From: Actinomycetes bacterium
Lineage (GTDB): Bacteria > Actinomycetota > Acidimicrobiia > Acidimicrobiales > Microtrichaceae
Direction of reading: 5' to 3'
NCBI GenBank assembly: GCA_023437745.1
Contig: JAEZFI010000133.1
Span: forward strand, 1 to 12,848
Length of the DNA: 12,848 bases
The notes beneath the pieces were generated by a model. It was not told the DNA's origin. It saw only the letters and a program-made list of their open reading frames with translations, and made no database searches. Every line of letters starts with the position of its first letter. The first letter of the stretch is position 1. A program made the translations under genes and the position numbers. Of this stretch, positions 1 through 6,075 are shown piece after piece.

Positions 1-2
1 AG

Positions 3-341
3 GCCACGCCGCCCCAGCCGCCGCCGCTGCCCGAGTCGGCGTCCGTGTCCGAGTCGGCGTCCGTGCCCGAGCCGCCGCCCCTGCCCGAGGCGGCGCCCGC
101 GTCCGGGGCGGCCCCCGATGCGGCGACGCCCGGCGAGCCCGAACCAGGGGTCCCCGTCCACACGAACGGGTCCACCTCCACCCCGGCGACTGCCACCGTC
201 CGGAGGATCGACCAGCCCGAGGCGGAGGCGATCGACCTGGTGGGCACGGCCGGGGGCTCGCTGCTGAAGCGGGCGCTGCCGTTGCTCGCCGTGGGCGCCG
301 TGCTCCTTCTCGTCGCGAGGGCGCTGCGGCGCAAGGGATGA
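3..341 (+). CDS. Pro/Ala/Glu-rich tail-anchored protein, 3' end only
   Basis: The frame is open from the left edge, so the true start lies outside the window; an internal GTG at 45 is a possible but unlikely start. The visible 112 residues are a low-complexity Pro/Ala/Glu/Ser segment followed by a short linker and one hydrophobic stretch near the C terminus (LPLLAVGAVLLLVARAL), which ends in basic residues ARALRRKG. This looks like a tail-anchored or single-pass membrane protein with a long disordered N-terminal region and a short basic tail. The 18-base block ccgagtcggcgtccgtgt occurs at 31–48 and again, with one change, at 49–66. Its TGA overlaps the ATG of the DUF501 gene (ATGA), so the two are probably translated together. 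In related genomes this place is usually held by the FtsB/DivIC-like division protein, but that family has an N-terminal membrane segment, so this is probably a different protein. No function can be assigned. Confidence 0.6.
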   Translation, partial: ATPPQPPPLPESASVSESASVPEPPPLPEAAPASGAAPDAATPGEPEPGVPVHTNGSTSTPATATVRRIDQPEAEAIDLVGTAGGSLLKRALPLLAVGAVLLLVARALRRKG

Positions 342-799
342 CCGGCGGCCTCCACGCCGCAACGCCGACCGACGCCGACGTCGACTGGGTGCGGGGGGTC
401 CTGGGCCGCGAGCCGCGAGGTGAGTGGAGCGTGGCGGCGAGGGACGCCCGCGGGCGGCCGAGCGTCATCGAGAACCCGCCGATCCTGCCGGGCGGCGTGC
501 CCATGCCGACCCGCTACTGGCTGGTCGATCCCGACCTCCTCCGGCGGATCGGCACGCTGGAGGCCGAGGGCGGCGTCGACCGCGCCGAGGAGGAGATCGG
601 GCTCGAGCGCATCGCCGAGGTGCACGCCCGGTTCGAAGCCGATCGCGACGCGCTGATCCCGCCCGACCACCAGGGCCCTCGGCCGTCGGGTGGCGTCGGC
701 GGCACGCGGATCGGTGTCAAGTGCCTCCACGCGCACGTCGCCCACCTCCTGGCCGGGGGCGACGACCCCGTGGGTCGGTGGGCGCTCGAGCGGTTGTAG
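338..799 (+). CDS. DUF501 family protein
   Basis: The product has 153 residues, a normal length for DUF501. The ATG overlaps the upstream stop by 4 bp. Recognisable family features are the segment IENPPILPGGVPMPTRYWL (about residues 44–62) and the C-terminal signature GGTRIGVKCLHAHVAHLL followed by AGGDDPVG (about 121–146). The C129, H131 and H133 cluster could bind a metal, but that is inference. The biochemical function of the family is unknown. In actinobacteria it typically sits between an ftsB-like gene and a ppx/gppA gene (in M. tuberculosis Rv1024–Rv1025–Rv1026), and the ppx gene follows here 11 bp later. Its TAG stop lies inside a candidate promoter box for that gene. No signal peptide or membrane segment is visible, so it should be cytoplasmic. 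Confidence 0.9.
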   Translation: MTGGLHAATPTDADVDWVRGVLGREPRGEWSVAARDARGRPSVIENPPILPGGVPMPTRYWLVDPDLLRRIGTLEAEGGVDRAEEEIGLERIAEVHARFEADRDALIPPDHQGPRPSGGVGGTRIGVKCLHAHVAHLLAGGDDPVGRWALERL

Positions 800-802
800 C
801 TT
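797..802 (+). promoter_or_regulatory. Candidate -10 box (TAGCTT) for the ppx gene
   Basis: TAGCTT fits the actinobacterial -10 pattern TAnnnT and ends 8 nt before the ATG at 811, where transcription would start at or next to the start codon (leaderless mRNA). No Shine–Dalgarno sequence is visible before this ATG. The first three bases are the TAG stop of the DUF501 gene. No convincing -35 box was found. This is inferred from spacing that recurs in the window. Confidence 0.5.
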
Positions 803-810
803 CAGGCGCC

Positions 811-1758
811 ATGGCTCCGTCCTACGCCGCCGTCGACTGCGGCACGAACTCCACCCGGCTGCTCATCTCGGACGGACGGACGGCGCACGAGCGGCGGATG
901 AGGATCACCCGTCTCGGTGCCGGGGTGGACCGCCAGCGGGGCCTCGCGCCCGACGCCATCGAGCGGGTGCTCGAGTGCCTCCGGGACTACCGCGCCGTGA
1001 TGGACCGGTACGACCTGGCCGGCGTCCGTGTGACGGCCACGTCGGCGGCGCGGGACGCCACCAACCGCGAGGACTTCTTCGGGCCAGCGGAGGAGATCCT
1101 CGGCGCCCGCCCCGAGCTGCTGGACGGCCTCGAAGAGGCGCGCCTCTCGTTCGCCGGCGCGACGGCGGAGCTTGACCCGACCGGCGGCCCGTACCTCGTC
1201 GTCGACATCGGCGGGGGCTCCACCGAGTTCGCGTTGGGCTCGGTGGTCGACGGTCGGACCGAGCTCGTCGGGTCCGTGTCCCTCGACGTCGGCTGCGTGC
1301 GGATGACCGAGCAGTTCCTCCACTCCGACCCACCGCTGCCCGAGGAGCTCGCCGCCTGCCTCAGCGTGCTCGAGCTGCACCTCGACGACGTGCAGCGGGA
1401 GCTCACCGGCGCGGCGTCGGCCGCGCGCCTGGTCGGCCTGGCAGGCACCGTGTCGGCCGCGGCGTCCGTGGAGCAGGGGCTCGCCGAGTACGACCGGGAC
1501 CGCATCCACCACTTCGTCCTGACGAAGGACGCCGTCGAGGACGTGTTCCGCACGCTGGCGACCGAACCGCTCGCCGATCGCGTCCACAACCCCGGACTCG
1601 AGCGGGAGCGAGCCGACGTGATCGTCGGCGGCATGTGCGTCCTCGTGTCCGTCATGCGGCACCTCGGCTTCTCGGAGTGCCTCGTGTCCGAGTCCGACAT
1701 CCTCGACGGGCTCGTCGCGTCGATGGTCGCCGGAACGGCCGCCGAGCGGCCCCTCTAA
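811..1758 (+). CDS. ppx: Ppx/GppA family phosphatase (exopolyphosphatase-like)
   Basis: The 315-residue protein has the ASKHA (actin-like ATPase) fold of the Ppx/GppA family, which removes terminal phosphate from polyphosphate or from pppGpp. Visible motifs are the first phosphate loop DCGTNSTRLLI (9–19), ATSAARDATN (76–85), the catalytic-Glu region LDGLEEARLSF (104–114, E108/E109), the second phosphate loop VDIGGGSTEF (131–140), the GLAGTVSAAAS segment (209–219), and ERERADVIVGG near 264–274. It is the short two-domain form of about 300 residues, without the C-terminal HD-like domain of E. coli Ppx. The ATG at 811 was chosen because DCGTNS follows directly and upstream codons belong to DUF501 in another frame. 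Location is cytoplasmic. Polyphosphate versus pppGpp preference cannot be told from sequence alone. Confidence 0.92.
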   Translation: MAPSYAAVDCGTNSTRLLISDGRTAHERRMRITRLGAGVDRQRGLAPDAIERVLECLRDYRAVMDRYDLAGVRVTATSAARDATNREDFFGPAEEILGARPELLDGLEEARLSFAGATAELDPTGGPYLVVDIGGGSTEFALGSVVDGRTELVGSVSLDVGCVRMTEQFLHSDPPLPEELAACLSVLELHLDDVQRELTGAASAARLVGLAGTVSAAASVEQGLAEYDRDRIHHFVLTKDAVEDVFRTLATEPLADRVHNPGLERERADVIVGGMCVLVSVMRHLGFSECLVSESDILDGLVASMVAGTAAERPL

Positions 1759-1761
1759 GCT
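1756..1761 (+). promoter_or_regulatory. Candidate -10 box (TAAGCT) for the aminotransferase gene
   Basis: TAAGCT matches TAnnnT and ends 7 nt before the GTG at 1769, the spacing expected for a leaderless transcript. The intervening bases gcgcccc contain no ribosome-binding site. The first three bases are the TAA stop of ppx, the only TAA stop among the genes here. Confidence 0.5.
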
Positions 1762-1768
1762 GCGCCCC

Positions 1769-2854
1769 GTGGGAGTGAGCGACCGTCTGCTGATGGGCCC
1801 CGGGCCCGGCAACCCCTACCCGGAGGTCATCTCGGCGTTCACCCGGCCGGTGCTCGGGCACCTGGACCCCGAGTTCATCGAGCTGCTCGACGAGACCAAC
1901 GAGCGCCTGCGTCAGGTCTGGCAGACCGGCAACCCGCTCACCTTCCCCGTGTCGGCCACCGGCTCGGCGGGCATGGAGGCGTGCTTCGTCAACGTGGTGA
2001 AGCCCGGCGACGTCGTGGTCGTCGGCGTCAACGGGGTGTTCGGCGGCCGGATGTGCGACGTGGCGGCCCGGTGCGGCGCCGAGGTCGTCCGCGTCGAGGC
2101 GCCGTGGGGCACGCCGATCGACCCCGCGGCGCTGCTGGCGGCGCACCCGTCGCCCGACGTCATCGCCGTCGTGCACGCCGAGACGTCGACGGGCGTCCGC
2201 AACGACATCGCGCCGCTGGGCGAGGGCAAGGGCGACGCCCTCCTGCTGGTGGACTGCGTCACCTCGATCGGCGGGATCGAGCTGCGCGCCGACGAGTGGG
2301 GCATCGACCTCGCCTACGCCGGCACCCAGAAGTGCCTCGGGGTCCCACCGGGCCTGGCGCCCGTGACGGTGTCGCCGCGGGCGGTGGAGCGGTTCGTCGA
2401 GCGCAGCCAGAGCTGGTACCTCGACATGCGGATGATCGCGGCGTACGTGTCGGCCGGCGCCGCCCGGGCCTACCACCACACGGCGCCCATCACGATGCTC
2501 TACGGCCTGCACGCGGGCCTCGGCGTGCTCCTCGACGAGGGCCTCGAGGCGTCGTGGGCGCGGCACGCGCGCGTGGGCGCCATGCTGCAGGACGGGCTGG
2601 AGGAGCGCGGCTGGCGCCTCTTCGCCGACGCCTCGCACCGCCTCCCGGAGCTCACGACGGTGTGGGTGCCCGAGGAGATCGACGAGGCAAAGGTGCGCCG
2701 TGACCTGCTCGACCGGTTCGGCATCGAGGTCGGGGGTGGCCTGGGCGAGTTCGCCGGCAAGGTCTGGCGGATCGGGCTGATGGGCCACACGGCGCGGGAT
2801 CGCAACGTGGCGGTGCTCCTCGCCGCGCTCGACGAGCTGGTCGGGCCGCGCTGA
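1769..2854 (+). CDS. Class V aminotransferase, alanine–glyoxylate / serine–pyruvate type
   Basis: This 361-residue PLP enzyme of fold type I matches the alanine–glyoxylate/serine–pyruvate aminotransferase family, which moves an amino group from alanine or serine to glyoxylate or pyruvate. The N-terminal LLMGPGPGNPYPEV (8–20 region) is the family's GPGP opening. ATGSAGMEA (63–71) forms the PLP phosphate cup, H136/E138 lie in the VVHAETSTG strand, D162 in VDCVTSIGG contacts the pyridine nitrogen, and K188 in GTQKCLGVPPGLAPV is the Schiff-base lysine. Length is normal for the family. GTG 1769 is taken as the start because of the -10 box 7 nt upstream; GTG 1775 would remove two residues. The gene follows ppx after 10 bp but seems to have its own promoter. 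The exact amino donor is not determined. Confidence 0.9.
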   Translation: MGVSDRLLMGPGPGNPYPEVISAFTRPVLGHLDPEFIELLDETNERLRQVWQTGNPLTFPVSATGSAGMEACFVNVVKPGDVVVVGVNGVFGGRMCDVAARCGAEVVRVEAPWGTPIDPAALLAAHPSPDVIAVVHAETSTGVRNDIAPLGEGKGDALLLVDCVTSIGGIELRADEWGIDLAYAGTQKCLGVPPGLAPVTVSPRAVERFVERSQSWYLDMRMIAAYVSAGAARAYHHTAPITMLYGLHAGLGVLLDEGLEASWARHARVGAMLQDGLEERGWRLFADASHRLPELTTVWVPEEIDEAKVRRDLLDRFGIEVGGGLGEFAGKVWRIGLMGHTARDRNVAVLLAALDELVGPR

Positions 2855-2892
2855 TGTCGAACGACGCCACCCCCCGCCCGCAGCGCCGCTGA
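2854..2892 (+). CDS. Possible 12-codon coupling ORF
   Basis: An ATG overlaps the aminotransferase stop (TGATG at 2852–2856). It opens a 12-residue frame, MSNDATPRPQRR, whose TGA overlaps the ATG of the acetyltransferase (TGATG at 2890–2894). Both junctions have the form typical of translational re-initiation. It could carry terminating ribosomes across the 37-base gap, or act as a short leader peptide. It has no recognisable domain and no Shine–Dalgarno site of its own. The arrangement could also be chance, since ATG and TGA triplets are not rare and no family evidence supports the peptide. Confidence 0.3.
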   Translation: MSNDATPRPQRR

Positions 2893-3527
2893 TGGGTTGG
2901 ACCCGTCGCACCCCGTTGCGGACGGCCGAGAGCCCGGCCGCGACCCTCATCGGGCGGAGGGTCGTCCTGCGCCCGCTGGTCACCGGAGACTTCGACCAGT
3001 GGCGGGAGGTCCGTCGACGCTGCCACGACTGGCTCACGAAGTGGGAGCCGGCCCGCGTGCCGGGTGCGCCCGACGCAGTCGAGGACCGTCAGGCCTTCGC
3101 AGCCCGGTGCGGGGCGCGTGCCCGCGAGGTGCAGATGGGCAGCGGCTACGGCTTCGGGATCTTCGTCGACGGCTGGTTCGCCGGTGAGATCAACATCAGC
3201 TCGATCCACCGCGGCCCGTTCCAGAGCGCCTACGTCGGCTACTGGATCGACCAGCGCCACGCGGGCAAGGGGTACATGCCCGAGGCGTTGGTGCTGGTCT
3301 GCCGCTTCGCGTTCGAGCAGCTGGGGCTGCATCGCCTGCAGGTGGCGATCATCCCCCGCAACACGGCGAGCCGGCGGGTGGCCGAGAAGCTCGAGCTGCG
3401 CAACGAGGGCATCGCCGAGCGCTACCTCGAGATCGCCGGCGTGTGGGAGGACCACGTGCGGTATGCGATCACCGCCGAGGACTGGAGGGAGCGGGGCGGC
3501 GAGCTCGCCTCCGCCTGGGTGTACTGA
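2892..3527 (+). CDS. GNAT N-acetyltransferase, RimJ/RimL type
   Basis: The 211-residue protein belongs to the Acetyltransf_3 (RimJ/RimL) branch of GNAT enzymes, which transfer acetyl from acetyl-CoA to an amine such as a protein N terminus. Features seen are the opening strand LIGRRVVLRPLVTGDFDQW (19–37), the central YVGYWIDQRHAGKGYM (114–129) with the RxxGKG pyrophosphate-binding loop at 122–127, and the VAIIPRNTASRRVAEKL segment (151–167) with N157, typical of the CoA-binding end of the fold. Location is cytoplasmic. ATG 2892 is the first start in this frame and has no Shine–Dalgarno site; translation is probably coupled to upstream genes. The C terminus (AWVY) and stop lie inside a 15-bp tandem repeat. 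The substrate is unknown; ribosomal protein, antibiotic or small-molecule acetylation are all possible. Confidence 0.88.
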   Translation: MGWTRRTPLRTAESPAATLIGRRVVLRPLVTGDFDQWREVRRRCHDWLTKWEPARVPGAPDAVEDRQAFAARCGARAREVQMGSGYGFGIFVDGWFAGEINISSIHRGPFQSAYVGYWIDQRHAGKGYMPEALVLVCRFAFEQLGLHRLQVAIIPRNTASRRVAEKLELRNEGIAERYLEIAGVWEDHVRYAITAEDWRERGGELASAWVY

Positions 3528-3560
3528 GCCCGCGTGCGCTGGGCCTGGGTGCGCTGGGCC
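3513..3560. repeat. Three copies of a 15-bp tandem repeat over the acetyltransferase stop
   Basis: Copies begin at 3513, 3528 and 3543, with consensus gcctgggtgcgctgg and a trailing gcc. Copy 1 differs at 3522–3523 (ta for cg) and at 3527 (a for g), and that last change creates the TGA stop of the acetyltransferase. The period is five codons. The repeat fills most of the 43-bp gap between the converging acetyltransferase and crotonase genes. No convincing terminator hairpin is seen there. Confidence 0.7.
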
Positions 3561-3570
3561 GGAGCCGCCG

Positions 3571-4329
3571 TCACCGGGTGATGCGGGCCTGGAGCGCGGC
3601 GAGACGCTCGGCGAAGGCCGGCTGGTTGATCGACCAGACCTGGGGGTCCAGCTCCCGCTCGACGGCGTCGAGGTGATCCGAGATGCCGGCCATGTCGTCG
3701 ATCGTCGCCTTGACCAACCGGGCGAGCTCCGGCGGCGCCGACGCGGCCCGGGCCGCCATCTCGACCGCCGTCGTCAGGAGGTCGTCGCCCGGGACGGCCT
3801 TCCACACCAGGCCGACGCGCTCGGCCTCGGCCGCGTCGAGCACCTGACCGAACACCACGGTGGCGAACGTCGCCTGGGGACCGAGGATCCGCCGCATCAT
3901 CCAGGTGTGCCCACCGCCGGGGTGGATGCCGAGGTCGAGGAAGCGGGTGTCGAACCGGGCTCGGTCGCCCGCCAGCCGGACGTCGCACGCGAGCGCGAGG
4001 TTCATGCCTGCGCCCACGGCGGCGCCGTTCACGGCGGCGATGGTCGGCAGCTCGCTGGCGGCCACACGCAGGAAGCCCGAGTAGATCTCCTTCAGCCCCT
4101 CCCGCTGCGACGCACCGAGCTGCGAGAGGTCGGCGCCGGCGCAGAACGCCGGCGGCGCCCCGGTGACGACGAGGGCGCCGACGTCGGGGTCCGTCTCGAG
4201 GCGGTCCACCGCCTCGACCATCTGGGCGCACATCTCGACGTTCAGCGCGTTGCGCCGCTCGGGGTCCGCGAGCGTGAGGATCGCCACCCGGTCCCGGCGC
4301 TCGACCTGGATCTGCCGGAACTCGCTCAT
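3571..4329 (-). CDS. Enoyl-CoA hydratase/isomerase (crotonase) family protein
   Basis: This 252-residue crotonase-fold protein should bind acyl-CoA thioesters in the cytoplasm. The oxyanion-hole segments are present: PAFCAGADLSQL (60–71) and NGAAVGAGMNLALACD (101–116), followed by RFLDLGIHPGGGHTW (129–143). Aligned by eye to rat mitochondrial hydratase, the two catalytic glutamates (E144, E164) correspond to N110 and F130, so simple hydration of enoyl-CoA is doubtful. An isomerase, hydrolase or non-catalytic acyl-CoA-binding role is possible. The start at 4329 is preferred over a longer frame reaching 4392 because AGGAGG lies 5 nt upstream and the family's N terminus fits MSEFRQIQVERR. It is divergent from the glycosyltransferase, with 29 bp between the starts. 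Confidence 0.88.
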   Translation of the reverse strand: MSEFRQIQVERRDRVAILTLADPERRNALNVEMCAQMVEAVDRLETDPDVGALVVTGAPPAFCAGADLSQLGASQREGLKEIYSGFLRVAASELPTIAAVNGAAVGAGMNLALACDVRLAGDRARFDTRFLDLGIHPGGGHTWMMRRILGPQATFATVVFGQVLDAAEAERVGLVWKAVPGDDLLTTAVEMAARAASAPPELARLVKATIDDMAGISDHLDAVERELDPQVWSINQPAFAERLAALQARITR

Positions 4330-4334
4330 CGCAC

Positions 4335-4340
4335 CCTCCT
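4335..4340 (-). promoter_or_regulatory. Ribosome-binding site of the crotonase gene
   Basis: On the minus strand this reads AGGAGG, a full Shine–Dalgarno match, 5 nt before the ATG at 4329. It decides the start over the longer frame. It stands out because several other starts here have no such site. Confidence 0.75.
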
Positions 4341-4342
4341 GG

Positions 4343-4348
4343 TACCGT
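4343..4348 (+). promoter_or_regulatory. Candidate -10 box (TACCGT) for the glycosyltransferase gene
   Basis: TACCGT fits TAnnnT and ends 10 nt before the ATG at 4359, which would give a leaderless or 2–4 nt leader transcript. The same hexamer precedes the amidase gene. Part of it falls within GGTACC, a 6-bp palindrome between the divergent starts. Confidence 0.4.
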
Positions 4349-4358
4349 CCCAGACCGC

Positions 4359-5555
4359 ATGAGGGTCCTGTTCGTCGCCGAAGTGTATGCATGGCCCCCG
4401 ACCGACGGTTACCGGCTCCGGATGGCGAACATGGTCGAGGGCCTGGCGGAGGTCGCCGAGGTCGACCTCCTGGTCACCGACGAGCCACAGCGGCTCGGAG
4501 CCGCCCCGGCGCCCGGCGGTGTGCGGGTGCTGGCGTTGCCGGAGGTGCGGACGGGACGGGCCCGCGCCTGGCTCGACTGGGTCCGCACGGGCGTGCCGAG
4601 GCTGATGACGGACCGGTCGCCGGTGGAGGTCCGTGAGGCGGCGCGAGGCTGGCTGGCGGACCACTACGACGCCGTGGTGTACAGCCACGTCGACTCGTGG
4701 TGGCACTACCGCGGTCTGGTCGATGCGCCCGAGGTCGTCGACTTCGACAACCTCGAGGACCGGGCGATCCTGGCCTCGCTCCGCACCGTGCCGACCGACG
4801 TGGCGGGCCGCCTCCGGTGGGCGGTGCGGGCGCCGGTGAGCTGGTGGGACGCCCGTCGCTGGCACCGGATGCAGCTCCGGTGTGCCGCGGCGGTCGACCG
4901 CGTGCTGGTCTGCAGCGACCTCGACGCCGGGCGATCCGGGTGCGCGAACGCCGTGGTCGTGTCCAACGGGGCGGAGCCACGGGGGGAACCGGTCGACCAC
5001 CGGGTGCCGCCGCGATCCGGCGCGACGTTCGTCTTCGTCGGCCTGATGTCCTATCCACCGAACGCCGACGCGGTGCGGTGGTTCGTCGCCGAGGTGTGGC
5101 CGGAGGTGCGCCGGCGCCTGCCGGACTCGACGTTCCGCATCGTCGGCCGTGGCGGTGACGTGGTCGCCGAGTTGGGGAGCACCCCGGGCGTCGAGGTCCG
5201 CGGCGAGGTCGAGGACCTGGCGCCGGAGCTCGCGTCGGCCGACGTGTCGGTGGTCCCGATCAGGACCGGCTCGGGCACCCGGCTCAAGGTGGCCGAGGCG
5301 CTGGCCAACGGACTCCCGACCGTGTCAACCCGGCTCGGCGCCGAGGGCATCGACGTGGTGCATGGGACCCACGTCCTGCTCGCCGACGCCGCTGACGAGT
5401 TCGCAGCGGCGTGCGTCCGGGCAGCGACGGACGCGGCGACCCGGCGCACGCTCATCGACGAGGGCGGCGCGCTCTGGCGTGACCGCTATCGCTGGTCGGC
5501 CATCCGCGCCCGGTTCGCCGAGATGGTCGCGGAGCTGTCGGCGAACCCACGCTGA
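4359..5555 (+). CDS. Glycosyltransferase, family 4 type (GT-B fold)
   Basis: The 398-residue protein is a group 1 glycosyltransferase with two Rossmann-like halves. The N-terminal acceptor half starts MRVLFVAEVYAWPPTDGYRLR, in which the Pro-rich loop near residues 12–17 is usual for this group. The C-terminal donor half includes FVGLMSYPPNADAVRWF (226–242), RIVGRGG (260–266) and VVPIRTGSGTRLKVAEALANG (298–318), the nucleotide-sugar-binding signature with E313, followed by PTVSTRLGAEGI. These resemble enzymes that extend exopolysaccharide or glycolipid sugars. No membrane segment or signal peptide is visible, so it probably works at the cytoplasmic face of the membrane. There is no polysaccharide cluster nearby; donor and acceptor are unknown. 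Its start is 29 bp from the divergent crotonase start. Confidence 0.9.
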   Translation: MRVLFVAEVYAWPPTDGYRLRMANMVEGLAEVAEVDLLVTDEPQRLGAAPAPGGVRVLALPEVRTGRARAWLDWVRTGVPRLMTDRSPVEVREAARGWLADHYDAVVYSHVDSWWHYRGLVDAPEVVDFDNLEDRAILASLRTVPTDVAGRLRWAVRAPVSWWDARRWHRMQLRCAAAVDRVLVCSDLDAGRSGCANAVVVSNGAEPRGEPVDHRVPPRSGATFVFVGLMSYPPNADAVRWFVAEVWPEVRRRLPDSTFRIVGRGGDVVAELGSTPGVEVRGEVEDLAPELASADVSVVPIRTGSGTRLKVAEALANGLPTVSTRLGAEGIDVVHGTHVLLADAADEFAAACVRAATDAATRRTLIDEGGALWRDRYRWSAIRARFAEMVAELSANPR

Positions 5556-5616
5556 GGCCTCGACGGTCCGCCGTGGCATGGCTGACAGGGATCCTCGCCC
5601 CGTGGCAAGCTGAGGC

Positions 5617-6063
5617 GTGGTCGAGGCTCAACGGCGCGCTGGGATCGGGAAGGTGACCGTCGTGCCCGTCGTGGACACGCCGCTGAGCAAGCTGCGAGCA
5701 GCGGGTCTCCGCACCCTGCTGCTGCCCGTGTTGGCCCTTGCCGGTCTCGTGGTCATGCTCGTGTGGGGACACCCCGTCGTCAACAAGGTCCTGGGCGGGG
5801 TGTACGCGATCGGCGGGCTCGTCCAGGGCGTCCAGCTGGTGAGGAGCGCGCCCGATGTCCACAGCGTCACGAAGGAGTGGTGGAAGGCCCTGCTCGCCGG
5901 GGTCGTCCTGCTGGTGGTGATCCTGGGCCTCGGGCTGGCGGGCATCGCGACGATGGTCGTCGGCGTGCTGCTCGTCGTCGTCGCCGGGCCGCTGACGGTG
6001 CTCGGGCTCGCCCTGGGCATCGCCAACCTGCGCGTCCGACCCTCGGAGGAGACCTCCGGCTGA
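5617..6063 (+). CDS. Small multi-pass membrane protein of unknown function
   Basis: The 148-residue frame has strong hydrophobic stretches at about 32–50 (TLLLPVLALAGLVVMLVWG), 91–110 and 112–136, and a weaker one at about 55–73, so three or four membrane helices are expected. A short polar loop with VHSVTKEWWK (81–90) separates the two halves, and the tail RVRPSEETSG is polar. No family is recognised. The start is uncertain: GTG 5617 has CAAGCT, a near match to the -10 pattern, only 5 nt upstream, and GTG 5653 (residue 13) is an alternative. It lies 61 bp after the glycosyltransferase and ends 12 bp before a converging gene. The hydrophobic composition and absence of a better frame support a real gene, but the function is unknown. 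Confidence 0.65.
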   Translation: MVEAQRRAGIGKVTVVPVVDTPLSKLRAAGLRTLLLPVLALAGLVVMLVWGHPVVNKVLGGVYAIGGLVQGVQLVRSAPDVHSVTKEWWKALLAGVVLLVVILGLGLAGIATMVVGVLLVVVAGPLTVLGLALGIANLRVRPSEETSG

Positions 6064-6075
6064 CGGAGGACGGCG

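Noticed and set aside
424..810. N-terminal extension of the ppx frame
   Set aside because: The added residues are Arg/Pro-rich and overlap DUF501 in another frame; the family N terminus begins at 811.
1652..3037. Long minus-strand frame opposite the aminotransferase
   Set aside because: It crosses three plus-strand genes with clear motifs and has only low-complexity composition.
3528..3570. Terminator hairpin between the convergent acetyltransferase and crotonase genes
   Set aside because: Only short imperfect pairings were found; the sequence is better explained by the 15-bp repeat.
5606..5611. CAAGCT as a -10 box for the membrane protein
   Set aside because: It lacks the first T and lies only 5 nt from GTG 5617, outside the 6–10 nt range seen for the others.
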